Shown in pieces: positions 48,616-58,799 of a stretch of DNA of 64,000 nt (positions are counted from its first letter, which is position 1; the number at the start of each line of letters is the position of its first letter). Origin of the DNA: an uncultured Bacteroidales bacterium (GTDB lineage Bacteria > Bacteroidota > Bacteroidia > Bacteroidales > UBA932); contig CANBDX010000002.1 of assembly GCA_947367315.1 (NCBI GenBank), forward strand, positions 1 through 64,000. The letters are read 5' to 3'. The notes under the pieces are model-generated. The model was not told where the DNA came from and did no database searches. It saw only the letters and a list, made by a program, of their open reading frames with translations. A program made the position numbers and the translations under genes.

Positions 48616-49719
48616 ATGGACGGGGCGAGAGACATAGCGGGATTCATCATACCATATTCGGCAGGAATATTCACTGCCGTCGTCGGAGCGGCAGCATTCA
48701 GCGGCATCATCATACCTACCGCATCCGCATCATCAGTCACAGCGGCCATTTCATTGATAATCATGCTTCTGCCATGCAGGAAACGCATCCATCCGGCATT
48801 CACCCGAGCTCTTATAGCAACTGCAGGAGTGGCATGCGGAATCATGTGCGGGCTCACTGCCGTCATGACATCCTGGAGCCACGCAGCAGACACTGGATGG
48901 CTTGCCGACACAGCTCTGTCATTCAGGCTATCGCTTGAAGCCACCATAGACGCAATTCCGTTCCAAAGCAGCGACACCTCAGCCCTGATCAAGGCACTTC
49001 TGACAGGGAACCGGGAATCCCTGCCTGCACACATCTCCGAGGCATTCCGCGCCAGCGGAGCATCTCACATCCTGGCCCTTTCAGGCCTGCACCTCGGCAT
49101 GATTTACGGCATACTGGTAAAGGCTCTCGGCATACTCGGCAACAGCCCATGTGCAAGAATCATCCGCTCCGTACTTATCACTGCCTCATGCGGATTCTAC
49201 ACTCTCGCCACTGGAGCAGGTCCTTCCATCACCAGAGCCTTCCTGTTCATCCTGCTGGGTGAAGCAGGACGCATGACAGGCAGGGACCATAGTCTCGGGA
49301 CCATACTCGCGTCCGCCCTCCTCATACAGCTCAGCTTCGCCCCGCTTTCTGCCGGAAGCGTAGGCTTCCAGCTCTCCTATGCCGCCATGGCAGGCATTGC
49401 ATTCATATATCCACGCATCATCGGGCTATGGCCCGAAAGGGCTTCAGGGCCGCTCCGATGGATATGGAAATCGGCTGCAATGTCCATTTCCTGCCAGCTG
49501 ACCACTGGTCCTGTCGCCTGGCATTATTTCGGAACCTTCCCTCAGTACTTCATGCTCACCAACATGACAGCCCTGCCGCTTACAGGAATGATAATACCCG
49601 GTGCCGTCGCCGTCATCGTACTGAACCTCATGGGTATATGTCCAGATATACTTATAAAAAGCCTCGAGGGCATCATTGTCATAATGACCGATGCCCTCGA
49701 GATTATCTCAACTATGTAA
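48616..49719 (+). CDS. Short ComEC/Rec2-family membrane protein
   Basis: 367 aa; ALLTGNRESLPAHISEAFRASGASHILALSGLHLGMIYG and GAGPSITRAFLF motifs of the ComEC core. Confidence 0.82.
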   Translation: MDGARDIAGFIIPYSAGIFTAVVGAAAFSGIIIPTASASSVTAAISLIIMLLPCRKRIHPAFTRALIATAGVACGIMCGLTAVMTSWSHAADTGWLADTALSFRLSLEATIDAIPFQSSDTSALIKALLTGNRESLPAHISEAFRASGASHILALSGLHLGMIYGILVKALGILGNSPCARIIRSVLITASCGFYTLATGAGPSITRAFLFILLGEAGRMTGRDHSLGTILASALLIQLSFAPLSAGSVGFQLSYAAMAGIAFIYPRIIGLWPERASGPLRWIWKSAAMSISCQLTTGPVAWHYFGTFPQYFMLTNMTALPLTGMIIPGAVAVIVLNLMGICPDILIKSLEGIIVIMTDALEIISTM

Positions 49720-49724
49720 AGCCG

Positions 49725-50753
49725 TTACTGAGCCTGGCGGACACATCTCACAGATGCATAGAACGAAGACCTGCTTCCCTTGGAAGCGAACAGATCCGAC
49801 TGGTCGCATACAAGATAGCGGTAGTAAGCCATATCAGACTCGCCTTCGACCACATCCGCTGTCCAGAATACAGCATATTCGTCCAGTCCTGTAAAATTCT
49901 TTCCGGCATTTGCATATCCGGCAGGGATAAATGCGAGGCCGCTGGCATTTGTGATGTCTCCGACAGCAGGAGAATACTCCCACATCGCATCACCGTTAAA
50001 GGTAACGTCAGCCATAAGGGCAGCAGAGACACCAGGAACAGGGCTATAAGGAGTGACATCCTTTGCCTCTGTATATTCCGAAACCATAGCCACCCACTCT
50101 GCATCAGTAGGAAGCCTCCAGCCGTCCGGACATGCAGTCACAGCTTCATCGTATGAATAATACCTTCCGAACACATCCGACATAACCTCGGCATTCCTGT
50201 AGGCAACACCTGAAGCAGAGTTTGCAAGATTGTTGCGCATCCAGTCCAGAGCGCCGATGCGGGTGTAGTAATAATCCACACCGTCAGCAGTAATCTTGGC
50301 GTCAGCTGCCTTGATACCGGTATTCCTGATGGAACCGTCCAGACCTCCCTTGACTACCCTCACCGAACGCGTTGATGTGGAAGTTGAATACCCTTTAGCA
50401 AATGCACAGGCATAAACGTTATATGTCTTCAAAGTGTCCGAGAACTCATGGGTAAACGATCCGTCAGAAGGTTTTCCGTCGCCCTTTTCGCTGTCAAGGC
50501 CGTTGGTGAACCTGGTGGTATCGTATTTAGTCATTGTAGGAGCAACTTTCCAACAGTATCCAAGTTCCTTTCCATCAGGATGTTCCACTCCCTTAGGAGC
50601 CATCGTCACGGTCTGAAGGGGGGACAGGTATTCCGGTACGCTGAAAGTCAGGGTACCATCCAGGGAAGGGGTTACTGCTGTCTCTTCATCTTCCTCACAA
50701 GCTGCAGCAGCCAGCACCACGGCCGCAAGAATAAACAGTTTTCTGAAACTCAT
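49725..50753 (-). CDS. FISUMP-domain lipoprotein
   Basis: 342 aa; lipobox LAAAAC; GALDWMRNNLANSASGVAYRNAEVMSDVFGRYYSYDEAVTACPDGWRLPTDAEWVAM. Confidence 0.75.
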   Translation of the reverse strand: MSFRKLFILAAVVLAAAACEEDEETAVTPSLDGTLTFSVPEYLSPLQTVTMAPKGVEHPDGKELGYCWKVAPTMTKYDTTRFTNGLDSEKGDGKPSDGSFTHEFSDTLKTYNVYACAFAKGYSTSTSTRSVRVVKGGLDGSIRNTGIKAADAKITADGVDYYYTRIGALDWMRNNLANSASGVAYRNAEVMSDVFGRYYSYDEAVTACPDGWRLPTDAEWVAMVSEYTEAKDVTPYSPVPGVSAALMADVTFNGDAMWEYSPAVGDITNASGLAFIPAGYANAGKNFTGLDEYAVFWTADVVEGESDMAYYRYLVCDQSDLFASKGSRSSFYASVRCVRQAQ

Positions 50754-50778
50754 TTTTCGAAATTCTTATACAATCCTG

Positions 50779-50786
50779 CAAATATA
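50779..50786 (-). promoter_or_regulatory. Putative -7 element (TATATTTG) for the FISUMP gene
   Basis: Forward caaatata 26 nt upstream of the 50753 start. Confidence 0.5.
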
Positions 50787-50810
50787 CGACTTTTTCATTG
50801 GAAAAACCGC

Positions 50811-50818
50811 TACCTTTG
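50811..50818 (+). promoter_or_regulatory. Putative -7 element (TACCTTTG) for apbE
   Basis: TACCTTTG 36 nt upstream of ATG 50854. Confidence 0.55.
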
Positions 50819-50853
50819 TGCAAATAGTTTGCCGGACGCGATTTTCACATAAA

Positions 50854-51909
50854 ATGAAAAGGATAATAAGAATAGCATACGCATTGGTCCTGACAACGAT
50901 CTTAGCTTCATGTCAGGAAAGAGACAGATACATAACCATCACAGGCTTTGCGCAAGGAGGCACCTATGCCGTGAAGCTCAACCTCAAGGGAGTCACAGCC
51001 ACTCCGGAAGAGATCAGGGACAACGTGGACGGTATTCTCGGCGCCATAGACATATCACTCTCCGGCTATAACCGCAATTCCCTGCTGAGCGGATTCAACA
51101 GCGGGGCAGCCATAACTCCCGATTCTCTCTTCATTGACATCTATTCACTCGCCTGGAACATCTGGGAAGATACCGGAGGCGTAGTGGATGCAGCCTCAGC
51201 CCCGCTCTTCGACCTATGGGGATTCGGCTTCAGATCCGGAGAGATGCCGGACGACGCAACAGTTGCCGCAACAATGAAGAGATCGGGAATGCACAGACTG
51301 CGCAAGAACATGAAGTCAGCAATAGCACCGGACGGCACATTGAAAGGCAGGGACATGCTGAAGGAGGAGGGCCAGGCTCCACTGCTGAACTACAACGCCA
51401 TAGCCCAGGGATACAGCTGCGACGTGGTGGCACGTTACCTCTATTCAATCGGAGTCAAGGACATGATGGTGGACATCGGGGAAATATTCTGCGACGGAAG
51501 AAATCCTTCCGGAAAGCCGTGGTCGCTCGGCATAGACAAGCCTGTGGACGGCAACAACGAGCTCGGGGCACAGATCCAGGGCATATTCAGAGTGCCGGAG
51601 GGCCCGCACGGCATAGTAACCTCAGGCAACTACCGCAAATTCTATGTAAAGGACAGAAAGAAATACGCCCACACAATCGACCCACGCACAGGATATCCGG
51701 TAGCCCATAACCTCCTGAGCGCCACCATCATAGCATCGGATGCAACAACGGCCGACGCCTATGCCACATACTGCATGGTTATCGGCCTGGAAGAATCTAT
51801 CGTATTTCTTGAATCACGTCAGGATCTGGAAGGATGTCTGATCTACGATGAAGACGGGGAATTCAAGACATGGTGCTCAAGCGGCTTCAAGCTCGAAGAT
51901 CCGCAATAA
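50854..51909 (+). CDS. apbE: FAD:protein FMN transferase
   Basis: Start at internal ATG 50854 gives a lipoprotein signal (ALVLTTILASC). GAIDISLSGYNRNS, NYNAIAQGYSCD, DIGEIFCDGRNPSGKPW, YAHTIDPRTGYPV. Confidence 0.92.
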   Translation: MKRIIRIAYALVLTTILASCQERDRYITITGFAQGGTYAVKLNLKGVTATPEEIRDNVDGILGAIDISLSGYNRNSLLSGFNSGAAITPDSLFIDIYSLAWNIWEDTGGVVDAASAPLFDLWGFGFRSGEMPDDATVAATMKRSGMHRLRKNMKSAIAPDGTLKGRDMLKEEGQAPLLNYNAIAQGYSCDVVARYLYSIGVKDMMVDIGEIFCDGRNPSGKPWSLGIDKPVDGNNELGAQIQGIFRVPEGPHGIVTSGNYRKFYVKDRKKYAHTIDPRTGYPVAHNLLSATIIASDATTADAYATYCMVIGLEESIVFLESRQDLEGCLIYDEDGEFKTWCSSGFKLEDPQ

Positions 51910-51910
51910 G

Positions 51911-52540
51911 CTATCGCATATCTGTCACAATCCATGAAGAATCGAACCTGACCTGAGGACGGAAGGCCTCGGCTTCACGCCTGGAGCTCAGGCTCATGGC
52001 GCTTACCTTCACATGCACATCGCTGCCGTCATCAAAGGCAAACACCCCGGAAAGTATCGAAGCATCAGCCGTCGAAACCTCCACATTACAGAAGGACATC
52101 TTGCCGGATGTCTTGGGAGAAAGAAAAAAAACAACAGACTTTCCGTCAGAGGATTCCAAAGAACGGGTCAGGTCAAACAGCTCCCCCATGCGCACGAAAA
52201 GGCTTGCAGGATTGGTCAATATGGCACCATCATCTTCTCCTGAAGCCGGTTCTATGACCACTTCCTTAAGAGAAGGGTCAGCCACCCAGAGGGTCTTTCC
52301 GTCACACCACATCTGTATGCCGTTCCCGACCATGGTCCACATATCACCCTGAACATCAAGTTTTCCCTCTCCTACTGCCTTTACTCCCGACACCTCGGTC
52401 TCATAGGTGTATGTCATCTCCACACATGAAGACGCCATGTCAGAATAAAGCTTGTCAAGAAGCGCCCTATCCTGCGCAGAAAGGGCTCCTGCACCAAGGA
52501 GCAGGAGCATAGTAATGACATATCTACGCAGCTGTTTCAT
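51911..52540 (-). CDS. LolA-like outer membrane lipoprotein carrier
   Basis: 209 aa; signal peptide; GKLDVQGDMWTMVGNGIQMWCDGKTLWVADPSLKEVVIEP. Confidence 0.75.
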   Translation of the reverse strand: MKQLRRYVITMLLLLGAGALSAQDRALLDKLYSDMASSCVEMTYTYETEVSGVKAVGEGKLDVQGDMWTMVGNGIQMWCDGKTLWVADPSLKEVVIEPASGEDDGAILTNPASLFVRMGELFDLTRSLESSDGKSVVFFLSPKTSGKMSFCNVEVSTADASILSGVFAFDDGSDVHVKVSAMSLSSRREAEAFRPQVRFDSSWIVTDMR

Positions 52541-52541
52541 A

Positions 52542-54971
52542 TTATTCCTTTACAAAATGTGATAGGATCTCGTCAAGTTCGTCAAACGTGGTCACAAGCA
52601 CCTGACGAGGCTTTGAACCCTCCTGAGGGCCCACGATACCGGCTCCCTCAAGCTGATCCATCACACGTCCGGCTCTTGCATATCCCATGCCGAGACGCCT
52701 CTGGAGATCTGAAGTGGAGCCTCTCTGTGAAGTCACCACCATTCGTGCAGCCTCTTCGAACATAGGGTCTATGTTCTGCATATCGATCGACCCGCCTCCG
52801 GCCTCTCCGTCCTGAGACTCAGGCACAGGCAGATAGTAAGGCGTGTTGTAGCTCTTCCTGTATCCGGTCTGGTCGCCGATGAACTTAGTCACCTTATTGA
52901 TTTCAGCCATGCTGACCAGAGCACACTGCACTCGTTCCATCTTCACGCCCGCATAATACAGCATATCTCCCTTTCCGATGAGATTCTCTGCTCCGTTGGA
53001 GTCAAGGATTGTCCTTGAATCCGTGCTGGAAAGCACGCGGAAGGCGATTCTCGTAGGGAAGTTGGCCTTGATCAGACCTGTGATGACATTCACGGAAGGA
53101 CGCTGCGTAGCGATGATCACATGAATACCGGCCGCCCTACCCTTCTGAGCAAGACGTATGATCGAAGCCTCAATATTCTTCGCAGCCTTCTTAGCATCCT
53201 GGTTCGCACCTCCGGACATGATGAGGTCCGCATACTCGTCGATCACCACCACCAGATAAGGAAGGAACTTGTGGCCTTCGGTCGGCAGGAGATAGCGGTC
53301 CCTGTATTTCTCGTTATAGAGCTTGAAGTCATTCACTCCGGCCTGTGCCAGAAGGGCATATCTCTCATCCATCTCTATACAGAGAGAGTTGAGCACCTGC
53401 TCCGCCTGCTTAGGACTCTTGATGATGGCATTCTTCTTTTCGTCCTCCTCGCTTGCCGCCATAGGAAGAACAGCCAGATAATGTTTAAGAAGAGAGTTGT
53501 ATGCCGTGAACTCCACCATCTTAGGGTCGATGAACACGAACTTCAGTTCAGAAGGATGCTTGGCATACAGGAGCGACGATATGATCACATTGAGACCGAC
53601 CGACTTACCCTGCTTGGTGGCACCTGCAACCAGAAGATGAGGGGCATCGGTAAGGTCAAAGGTCTTTACTTTCTGGGTAATGGTGTAACCGATTGCGATT
53701 GGGAGCTCAGCCTCGCTGTTGCGGAACGAGTCGTCGTTGAGCATCTGCTTCAACGGCACAATTGAAGGAACGCTGTTCGGCACCTCTATGCCTACGCTGT
53801 CAGGAAGCATCACTACGCGCACTCCGCTCACTCCAAGGGCCATGGCAATCTCCCTGTGGACTGTCTCGATGGAAGACACCCTCACTCCAGGAGCAGGCAC
53901 GACCTTGTAAAGAGTCACGGTAGGGCCTACTACGGCTGTTACCTTGTCCACTTCTATGCGGTAATTCAGGAGGGTAGCCCTGATCCTGTTGTTGTTGATA
54001 TCAAGCTCCTGCTGGCTCACCTTGTGCTGACCTTCAGCATAATCCTTAAGAAGGTCCAGAGGCGGGAATTCGAACTTCTCAAGTTCCTCACGGTTATCGA
54101 TCCGCGGAAGTTCCTCAGTCACAGGCACAGTGATGTTCTCGTCACGGATGACCTCTATATCGGGATTCTGTGCCGGCACTGGCTCGGGCTCTGCAGGAAC
54201 ATCCGGAACGACCGGATCAGGCACGACTGGCTCAGGAATCACCGGTTCCTCCGGCTCAGGCATAGGCTCGTCTTCCGGATCCGGCACGACAGGGACATCA
54301 GCAGCAGGCTCTTCCTCCTGCACCTGAGGATCTTCTTCCTCAGTCCTCTCTCCAGTCATGGCAAACCAATGCGCAAACTTCGCACTGAACATAAGCAGCC
54401 ATCCTATCACCAGAGCCACAAGCACCAAGGCTGTCACAGGTATTCCGATAAGGTTTGAAACCCATTTGACGACCGCATATCCGGCATCGCCGCCGAGTCC
54501 GCCTCCGAAGAATGTGTCATTGCCCAGCAGCATCGAGCAGAATGAAAGGATCATCGACGAAAGGAAAGCACCTGTGAGAGTTATGAATGTCGTACGCAGC
54601 AGTCCGATGCTCCTGTTCCAGAAGAAAAGCCTGAACGCCACAGCTCCCATGAGGAAGACAAGGGCAAAACTGCCGAGTCCGAAACACTCAGACACCAGGA
54701 AACGGCTCCACAGATAGCCTGCCTTTCCTGCCCAATTGGCCACTTCCACTCCTGTGTCCATCATGGCCGGATCTGCCATGAGGCTCTGGTCCGCCTTCCA
54801 TGTGAACAGGTATGAAACAACGGAAATGAACGAGAATGCCGCAAGCACAGCCACAGCTACTCCCGTATATTTCAAGATGTTTGACTTCCTCTCCGGAGTC
54901 ATGTCAGAAAAGAAGGAGAAGCGTGCACGCCTCTCTTTCCCTTTATTGTTCCTATTCGTCTTTGCAGCCAT
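52542..54971 (-). CDS. ftsK: DNA translocase FtsK
   Basis: 809 aa; 4 TM segments, P/E-rich linker, LLVAGATKQGKSVGLNVII Walker A, VIDEYADLIM, C-terminal gamma domain. Confidence 0.95.
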   Translation of the reverse strand: MAAKTNRNNKGKERRARFSFFSDMTPERKSNILKYTGVAVAVLAAFSFISVVSYLFTWKADQSLMADPAMMDTGVEVANWAGKAGYLWSRFLVSECFGLGSFALVFLMGAVAFRLFFWNRSIGLLRTTFITLTGAFLSSMILSFCSMLLGNDTFFGGGLGGDAGYAVVKWVSNLIGIPVTALVLVALVIGWLLMFSAKFAHWFAMTGERTEEEDPQVQEEEPAADVPVVPDPEDEPMPEPEEPVIPEPVVPDPVVPDVPAEPEPVPAQNPDIEVIRDENITVPVTEELPRIDNREELEKFEFPPLDLLKDYAEGQHKVSQQELDINNNRIRATLLNYRIEVDKVTAVVGPTVTLYKVVPAPGVRVSSIETVHREIAMALGVSGVRVVMLPDSVGIEVPNSVPSIVPLKQMLNDDSFRNSEAELPIAIGYTITQKVKTFDLTDAPHLLVAGATKQGKSVGLNVIISSLLYAKHPSELKFVFIDPKMVEFTAYNSLLKHYLAVLPMAASEEDEKKNAIIKSPKQAEQVLNSLCIEMDERYALLAQAGVNDFKLYNEKYRDRYLLPTEGHKFLPYLVVVIDEYADLIMSGGANQDAKKAAKNIEASIIRLAQKGRAAGIHVIIATQRPSVNVITGLIKANFPTRIAFRVLSSTDSRTILDSNGAENLIGKGDMLYYAGVKMERVQCALVSMAEINKVTKFIGDQTGYRKSYNTPYYLPVPESQDGEAGGGSIDMQNIDPMFEEAARMVVTSQRGSTSDLQRRLGMGYARAGRVMDQLEGAGIVGPQEGSKPRQVLVTTFDELDEILSHFVKE
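54147..54353 (-). repeat. P/E/V/D-rich low-complexity linker in FtsK
   Basis: Encodes EEEDPQVQEEEPAADVPVVPDPEDEPMPEPEEPVIPEPVVPDPVVPDVPAEPEPVPAQ. Confidence 0.85.
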
Positions 54972-55645
54972 TACTTATGCTGTTTTCTCATTTTACCGTT
55001 ATTCCTCTGACGCTGGTTTCTGTTGTTGCCCTTGCTCGGTACGTTTCCCGGGCGGTTGTAAGACTGGGCCGAGTCCACCTTTCCGATGTGAAGTCCCTCA
55101 GGAACCTTTATCCTGTAATCCGAAAGCTTCTCTATGTCCTGGAAGATGGTCTCCTCGGAAACAGTGTCCTTGTTCCAGATCAGATACTGCTGACGCATGT
55201 ATATGGCAAGAGAACGTATCATCGCAGTCTTGGTCTCACCGTCCTCCTTCTCCGCCACGAGGTCTATCATGCTTTCGATATTACGGCCGTAGTGGGTCGC
55301 CTTCACCGGCTTTGTCTGCAAAGGCACAGCATGAGGCTTCTCATTGAGACTCTCCGGAGCCGGCATCGGATAAGGAGCATCCACATCCAGGTCAAAGCCT
55401 GAGATAATGAACAGATGGTCCCAAAGCTTCTGCTCATAATTATCCTGAAGATGAACGGCAGGATTAAGGATTTCCATCACCTTAATGATAGCCCTTGCCT
55501 GTTCATTCCTCTTCTGACGGTCCTCGATGGTCTTGAGATATTCCACCATCTTCTGCACATTTCTTCCGTACTCAGGAATATACAGCCTGACCCTCTCGGT
55601 ATTATATAGCAACTTGCATGTATCTACGTTGTTATTCTCTTCCAT
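54971..55645 (-). CDS. DUF4290-like protein
   Basis: LLYNTERVRLYIPEYGRNVQKMVEY... typical DUF4290. Start proposed at Met7 (55645) because TATATTTG (55675-55668) lies just upstream of the first ATG. Confidence 0.7.
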   Translation of the reverse strand: MEENNNVDTCKLLYNTERVRLYIPEYGRNVQKMVEYLKTIEDRQKRNEQARAIIKVMEILNPAVHLQDNYEQKLWDHLFIISGFDLDVDAPYPMPAPESLNEKPHAVPLQTKPVKATHYGRNIESMIDLVAEKEDGETKTAMIRSLAIYMRQQYLIWNKDTVSEETIFQDIEKLSDYRIKVPEGLHIGKVDSAQSYNRPGNVPSKGNNRNQRQRNNGKMRKQHK

Positions 55646-55681
55646 ATCCTTCGAATTTGACATTCTGCAAATATAGGTATT

Positions 55682-58600
55682 TTATATGACATCGACAATC
55701 TCACCGGTGTGCACAAACCAAAGACTCGCCGTCACTTCCCCATACCCCATGCGTCTCCATATGTCCGCATACCTTTTCAACTGCTTCTCATATCCGGGAT
55801 TATGTTCTCCGAACTTATAATCCACAATATTCACCTTTCCTTCGGAAATCACCACCCTGTCCGGACGATATACCTGACCGTCGGAATCTATGACAGAAGT
55901 TTCGTTCAGCACGCGTACAGGATCGGGAAGGAACCATCCTCTATCAGCCACGGCATCCATCCTGCTCCTCAACAGATCCAATGCATCAGCTGCCTGTTCC
56001 TCAGAGAGCTGGCCGGAAATCACGGCTCCCTCCACTGCAGACTCCAGATCCTCACGCACGGTCACATGCGACAAAATGTCATGAAGCACAATTCCCTTGA
56101 TACGATGCGACGCATCCACACCTGCCGCTCCGTCCTCAGCGAAGAAATCGAAGGAATCCGGACTGAATCTTAGACGTCCACGCTCCGGCCATGAACAGAA
56201 ATGTGCAGGGACAGAAAGCACTTCTTCCTTCTTGCACTCTTCTTCATGCTGCGGCATCGATCCGTACATAAAGCCCTCCGCATCGGGATCTTCCGCATCC
56301 AGAGCCTCGGGCACGAATCCGAGTTCTGCTCCCTTCGTATGGGCATACCAGTAAAGCAGGTGCGAAAAATCCTTGGCAGATGTCTCATCATAACTCTTCT
56401 CCCCTACGGCATCCTTGATATCCTCCGGCAGCGCAGCTACCACCTCCATGAATTCCTTCGCCCTGGTCAAAGCCACATACACAACATTAATGTTATCGAC
56501 GAACTGCATCTGCACCTCCTCCTTGTAATGTCTGGCAAAGAGGGTATCCCCGCTTTTCGAGGACAGATTAACATCATAGATTCCTCTGGCTACATCCTCC
56601 AAAGCAGTATCCTTCACATCCGGACGGCACCATTTCTTCTCATACTTCGAAAGGCCCACACTCTCCATGAACGGCACGATGACATACGGGAAGTCCAGTC
56701 CCTTGGACTTATGGACGGTCATTATCCTCACAGCATCCCCCACGCTCGGAGAACTAATGCAGCGGGTATTGCCATCCCACTCCTTCAGGAAGGCATGCAG
56801 GCTGTTGCCGTCTTTAGTCACAAAATCCCTAAGCACATCCATAAAGGACTGTATATAAAGAACTTCCGAATCAAAACTATCCTTATCATACTCTTTCAGC
56901 TTTCTCAAGAGATCCTCACACAGATCGATTATGGAGGCATAGCTCTGCGGTATCTCAACGTCCAGATGCATGGCAAGATACTTCGCCATCGAGTCGTCCG
57001 GATTATCTATGCTCGAAAGAAGCGACACCAGCCTCCGGACAGTAAGAGATGACGAAATCATCAGGGAATCGTCCGTAACCACGCGCACCTTGTTGGCGAT
57101 CAGAAAAGAAGCCACCTCAGCACCCTCCTTGTTCCATCGCACAAGCACCGCCACATCCTTATACGAATATCCATGATTCAAGGCATTGTTTACCGAATCC
57201 AGAACTGCCTGCAGTTCATTCTCACGACTGCAGAAAGTCATTTTCACAGCACCGTCCTTCTTCTTCGCCACCTTCTGCTCCACATCTTCATATATACCGG
57301 CAAGCACCTTTGCATCCGCTCCGTATTTCCTGTCAAGCACATCCGACACCTCTCCAAAGAACGAATTGTTGAAACGGACAATGTTTCCGCAGCTTCTCCA
57401 GTTGGTGTCAAGAGTGTCCAGGCTGACCTGTCGGCTGAAAGTCGCCGGCACCTCATCCCTGAGCAGCTTCCAGTCCGAATTGCGGAAACGGTATATGCTC
57501 TGCTTCACATCTCCTACAATCAGATTGTAGAATCCGCTGTCGATGCTGTTCTTCAGCAGAGGACGGAAATTGTCCCACTGCACACGTGAAGTATCCTGGA
57601 ATTCATCCAGCAGGAAATGCTCATAACGCACTCCGAGCTTTTCATATATGAAAGGGGTGTCCGTACCGTCTATGATGTTCTTGAGAATGGTGTTGGAATC
57701 GTCAAGACTGAGAACGTTCTTCTCCTTCAGAAGGGCTTCGAACTCGCGGTGAAGCTCATTGGCAATGCCGAATCCATAGACCTGAGACTTCAGGATCAGG
57801 GCCGTATTATAAGCTTTGTACTCCGTATCGAACAGAGAGACGAAATCATTCACCGCATCCACCAGCGCAGGAGTAACCCTGTCATAGAGATGGATGTTTT
57901 TCTTCGGGAACCACTTTCTCGGATCCTCCGCATTCTTTCTGAAGGATTCAGTCACAGGGGGTACAGCGGCCCCTTCCTTCAGACCGGAATACTTATCTAT
58001 AGCCTTGTCCATGAAATGCGACGACGTGTCGAAAGGGTCTATCGCTGTCACAGTAAATGCCTGCTTCATTGCCAGCGCCGCATCCTTTACCGTCTTCACA
58101 TAATCCCTGCATACCCTGTCACATCCTTCAGAAAGCCTCCTCAGTCCATCTTCGCTGTACAGTTCATCCTCATCAAGCTTCTCTCTCTCGATCAAAGTGC
58201 GGTGTTCCTCGCTCTTGAGCCTGGAAGCCACATTCTTCAAAGTGAAGTCAAGTTTGTAGCCTTCCCCATCCTCTATCTGCGATATGGTATTATCTGTGAG
58301 CCATTTAAGCTTCTTCTCGTCCTTCTTGTCCCCAGTCATGGAATCAAGCACCCTGTCCACGCTTTCCGCTATAAGGGACTCCTTGTCCAGCTCCACCTGA
58401 TATGAAGCGAACTGGCCGATCTCCTTGGAAAAGGCTTTCAGAGTCTGCTGGAAGAATCGGTCGATCGTGCTCACGGCAAAGGCCCCATAGTCATGAAGGA
58501 TATTGCAAAGCACCGTCACGGAAGCCTTTTTCAGGGCCTCGTCATCGGGATACAAGGCAGGCACGAAATCCCCGTAATAATCCGAAGTACGGGGGACGGT

Positions 58601-58786
58601 GGCAAGGACATGGAGTTCCTTCAGAATCCTGCTCTTCATCTCCTCAGTGGCCTTGTTGGTGAATGTCACAGCCAGGATATGTCTGTAGGCATACCTGTCC
58701 TCGCTCTGAAGCAGGAGCATTATGTATTTCTTCGCAAGCATGAATGTCTTGCCAGATCCGGCCGAAGCCTTGAGTATCTCTATCAT
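55682..58786 (-). CDS. addA: AddA-like UvrD-family helicase/nuclease
   Basis: 1034 aa; ASAGSGKTFMLAKKYI, AVTFTNKATEEMKSRIL, LLDEFQDTSRVQW, VALTRAKEFM, C-terminal NIVDYKFGEHNPGYEKQLKRYA nuclease motif. Confidence 0.9.
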   Translation of the reverse strand: MIEILKASAGSGKTFMLAKKYIMLLLQSEDRYAYRHILAVTFTNKATEEMKSRILKELHVLATVPRTSDYYGDFVPALYPDDEALKKASVTVLCNILHDYGAFAVSTIDRFFQQTLKAFSKEIGQFASYQVELDKESLIAESVDRVLDSMTGDKKDEKKLKWLTDNTISQIEDGEGYKLDFTLKNVASRLKSEEHRTLIEREKLDEDELYSEDGLRRLSEGCDRVCRDYVKTVKDAALAMKQAFTVTAIDPFDTSSHFMDKAIDKYSGLKEGAAVPPVTESFRKNAEDPRKWFPKKNIHLYDRVTPALVDAVNDFVSLFDTEYKAYNTALILKSQVYGFGIANELHREFEALLKEKNVLSLDDSNTILKNIIDGTDTPFIYEKLGVRYEHFLLDEFQDTSRVQWDNFRPLLKNSIDSGFYNLIVGDVKQSIYRFRNSDWKLLRDEVPATFSRQVSLDTLDTNWRSCGNIVRFNNSFFGEVSDVLDRKYGADAKVLAGIYEDVEQKVAKKKDGAVKMTFCSRENELQAVLDSVNNALNHGYSYKDVAVLVRWNKEGAEVASFLIANKVRVVTDDSLMISSSLTVRRLVSLLSSIDNPDDSMAKYLAMHLDVEIPQSYASIIDLCEDLLRKLKEYDKDSFDSEVLYIQSFMDVLRDFVTKDGNSLHAFLKEWDGNTRCISSPSVGDAVRIMTVHKSKGLDFPYVIVPFMESVGLSKYEKKWCRPDVKDTALEDVARGIYDVNLSSKSGDTLFARHYKEEVQMQFVDNINVVYVALTRAKEFMEVVAALPEDIKDAVGEKSYDETSAKDFSHLLYWYAHTKGAELGFVPEALDAEDPDAEGFMYGSMPQHEEECKKEEVLSVPAHFCSWPERGRLRFSPDSFDFFAEDGAAGVDASHRIKGIVLHDILSHVTVREDLESAVEGAVISGQLSEEQAADALDLLRSRMDAVADRGWFLPDPVRVLNETSVIDSDGQVYRPDRVVISEGKVNIVDYKFGEHNPGYEKQLKRYADIWRRMGYGEVTASLWFVHTGEIVDVI

Positions 58787-58799
58787 ATCCTTATCTCCT

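Noticed and set aside
54147-54353. Low-complexity P/E repeat in FtsK as a novel element
   Set aside because: Acidic/proline-rich linkers between the TM and motor domains are normal in FtsK proteins.
56201-58405. Plus-strand ORFs of 283 and 262 aa
   Set aside because: Antisense to the AddA-like helicase, which has intact helicase motifs; likely shadow ORFs.
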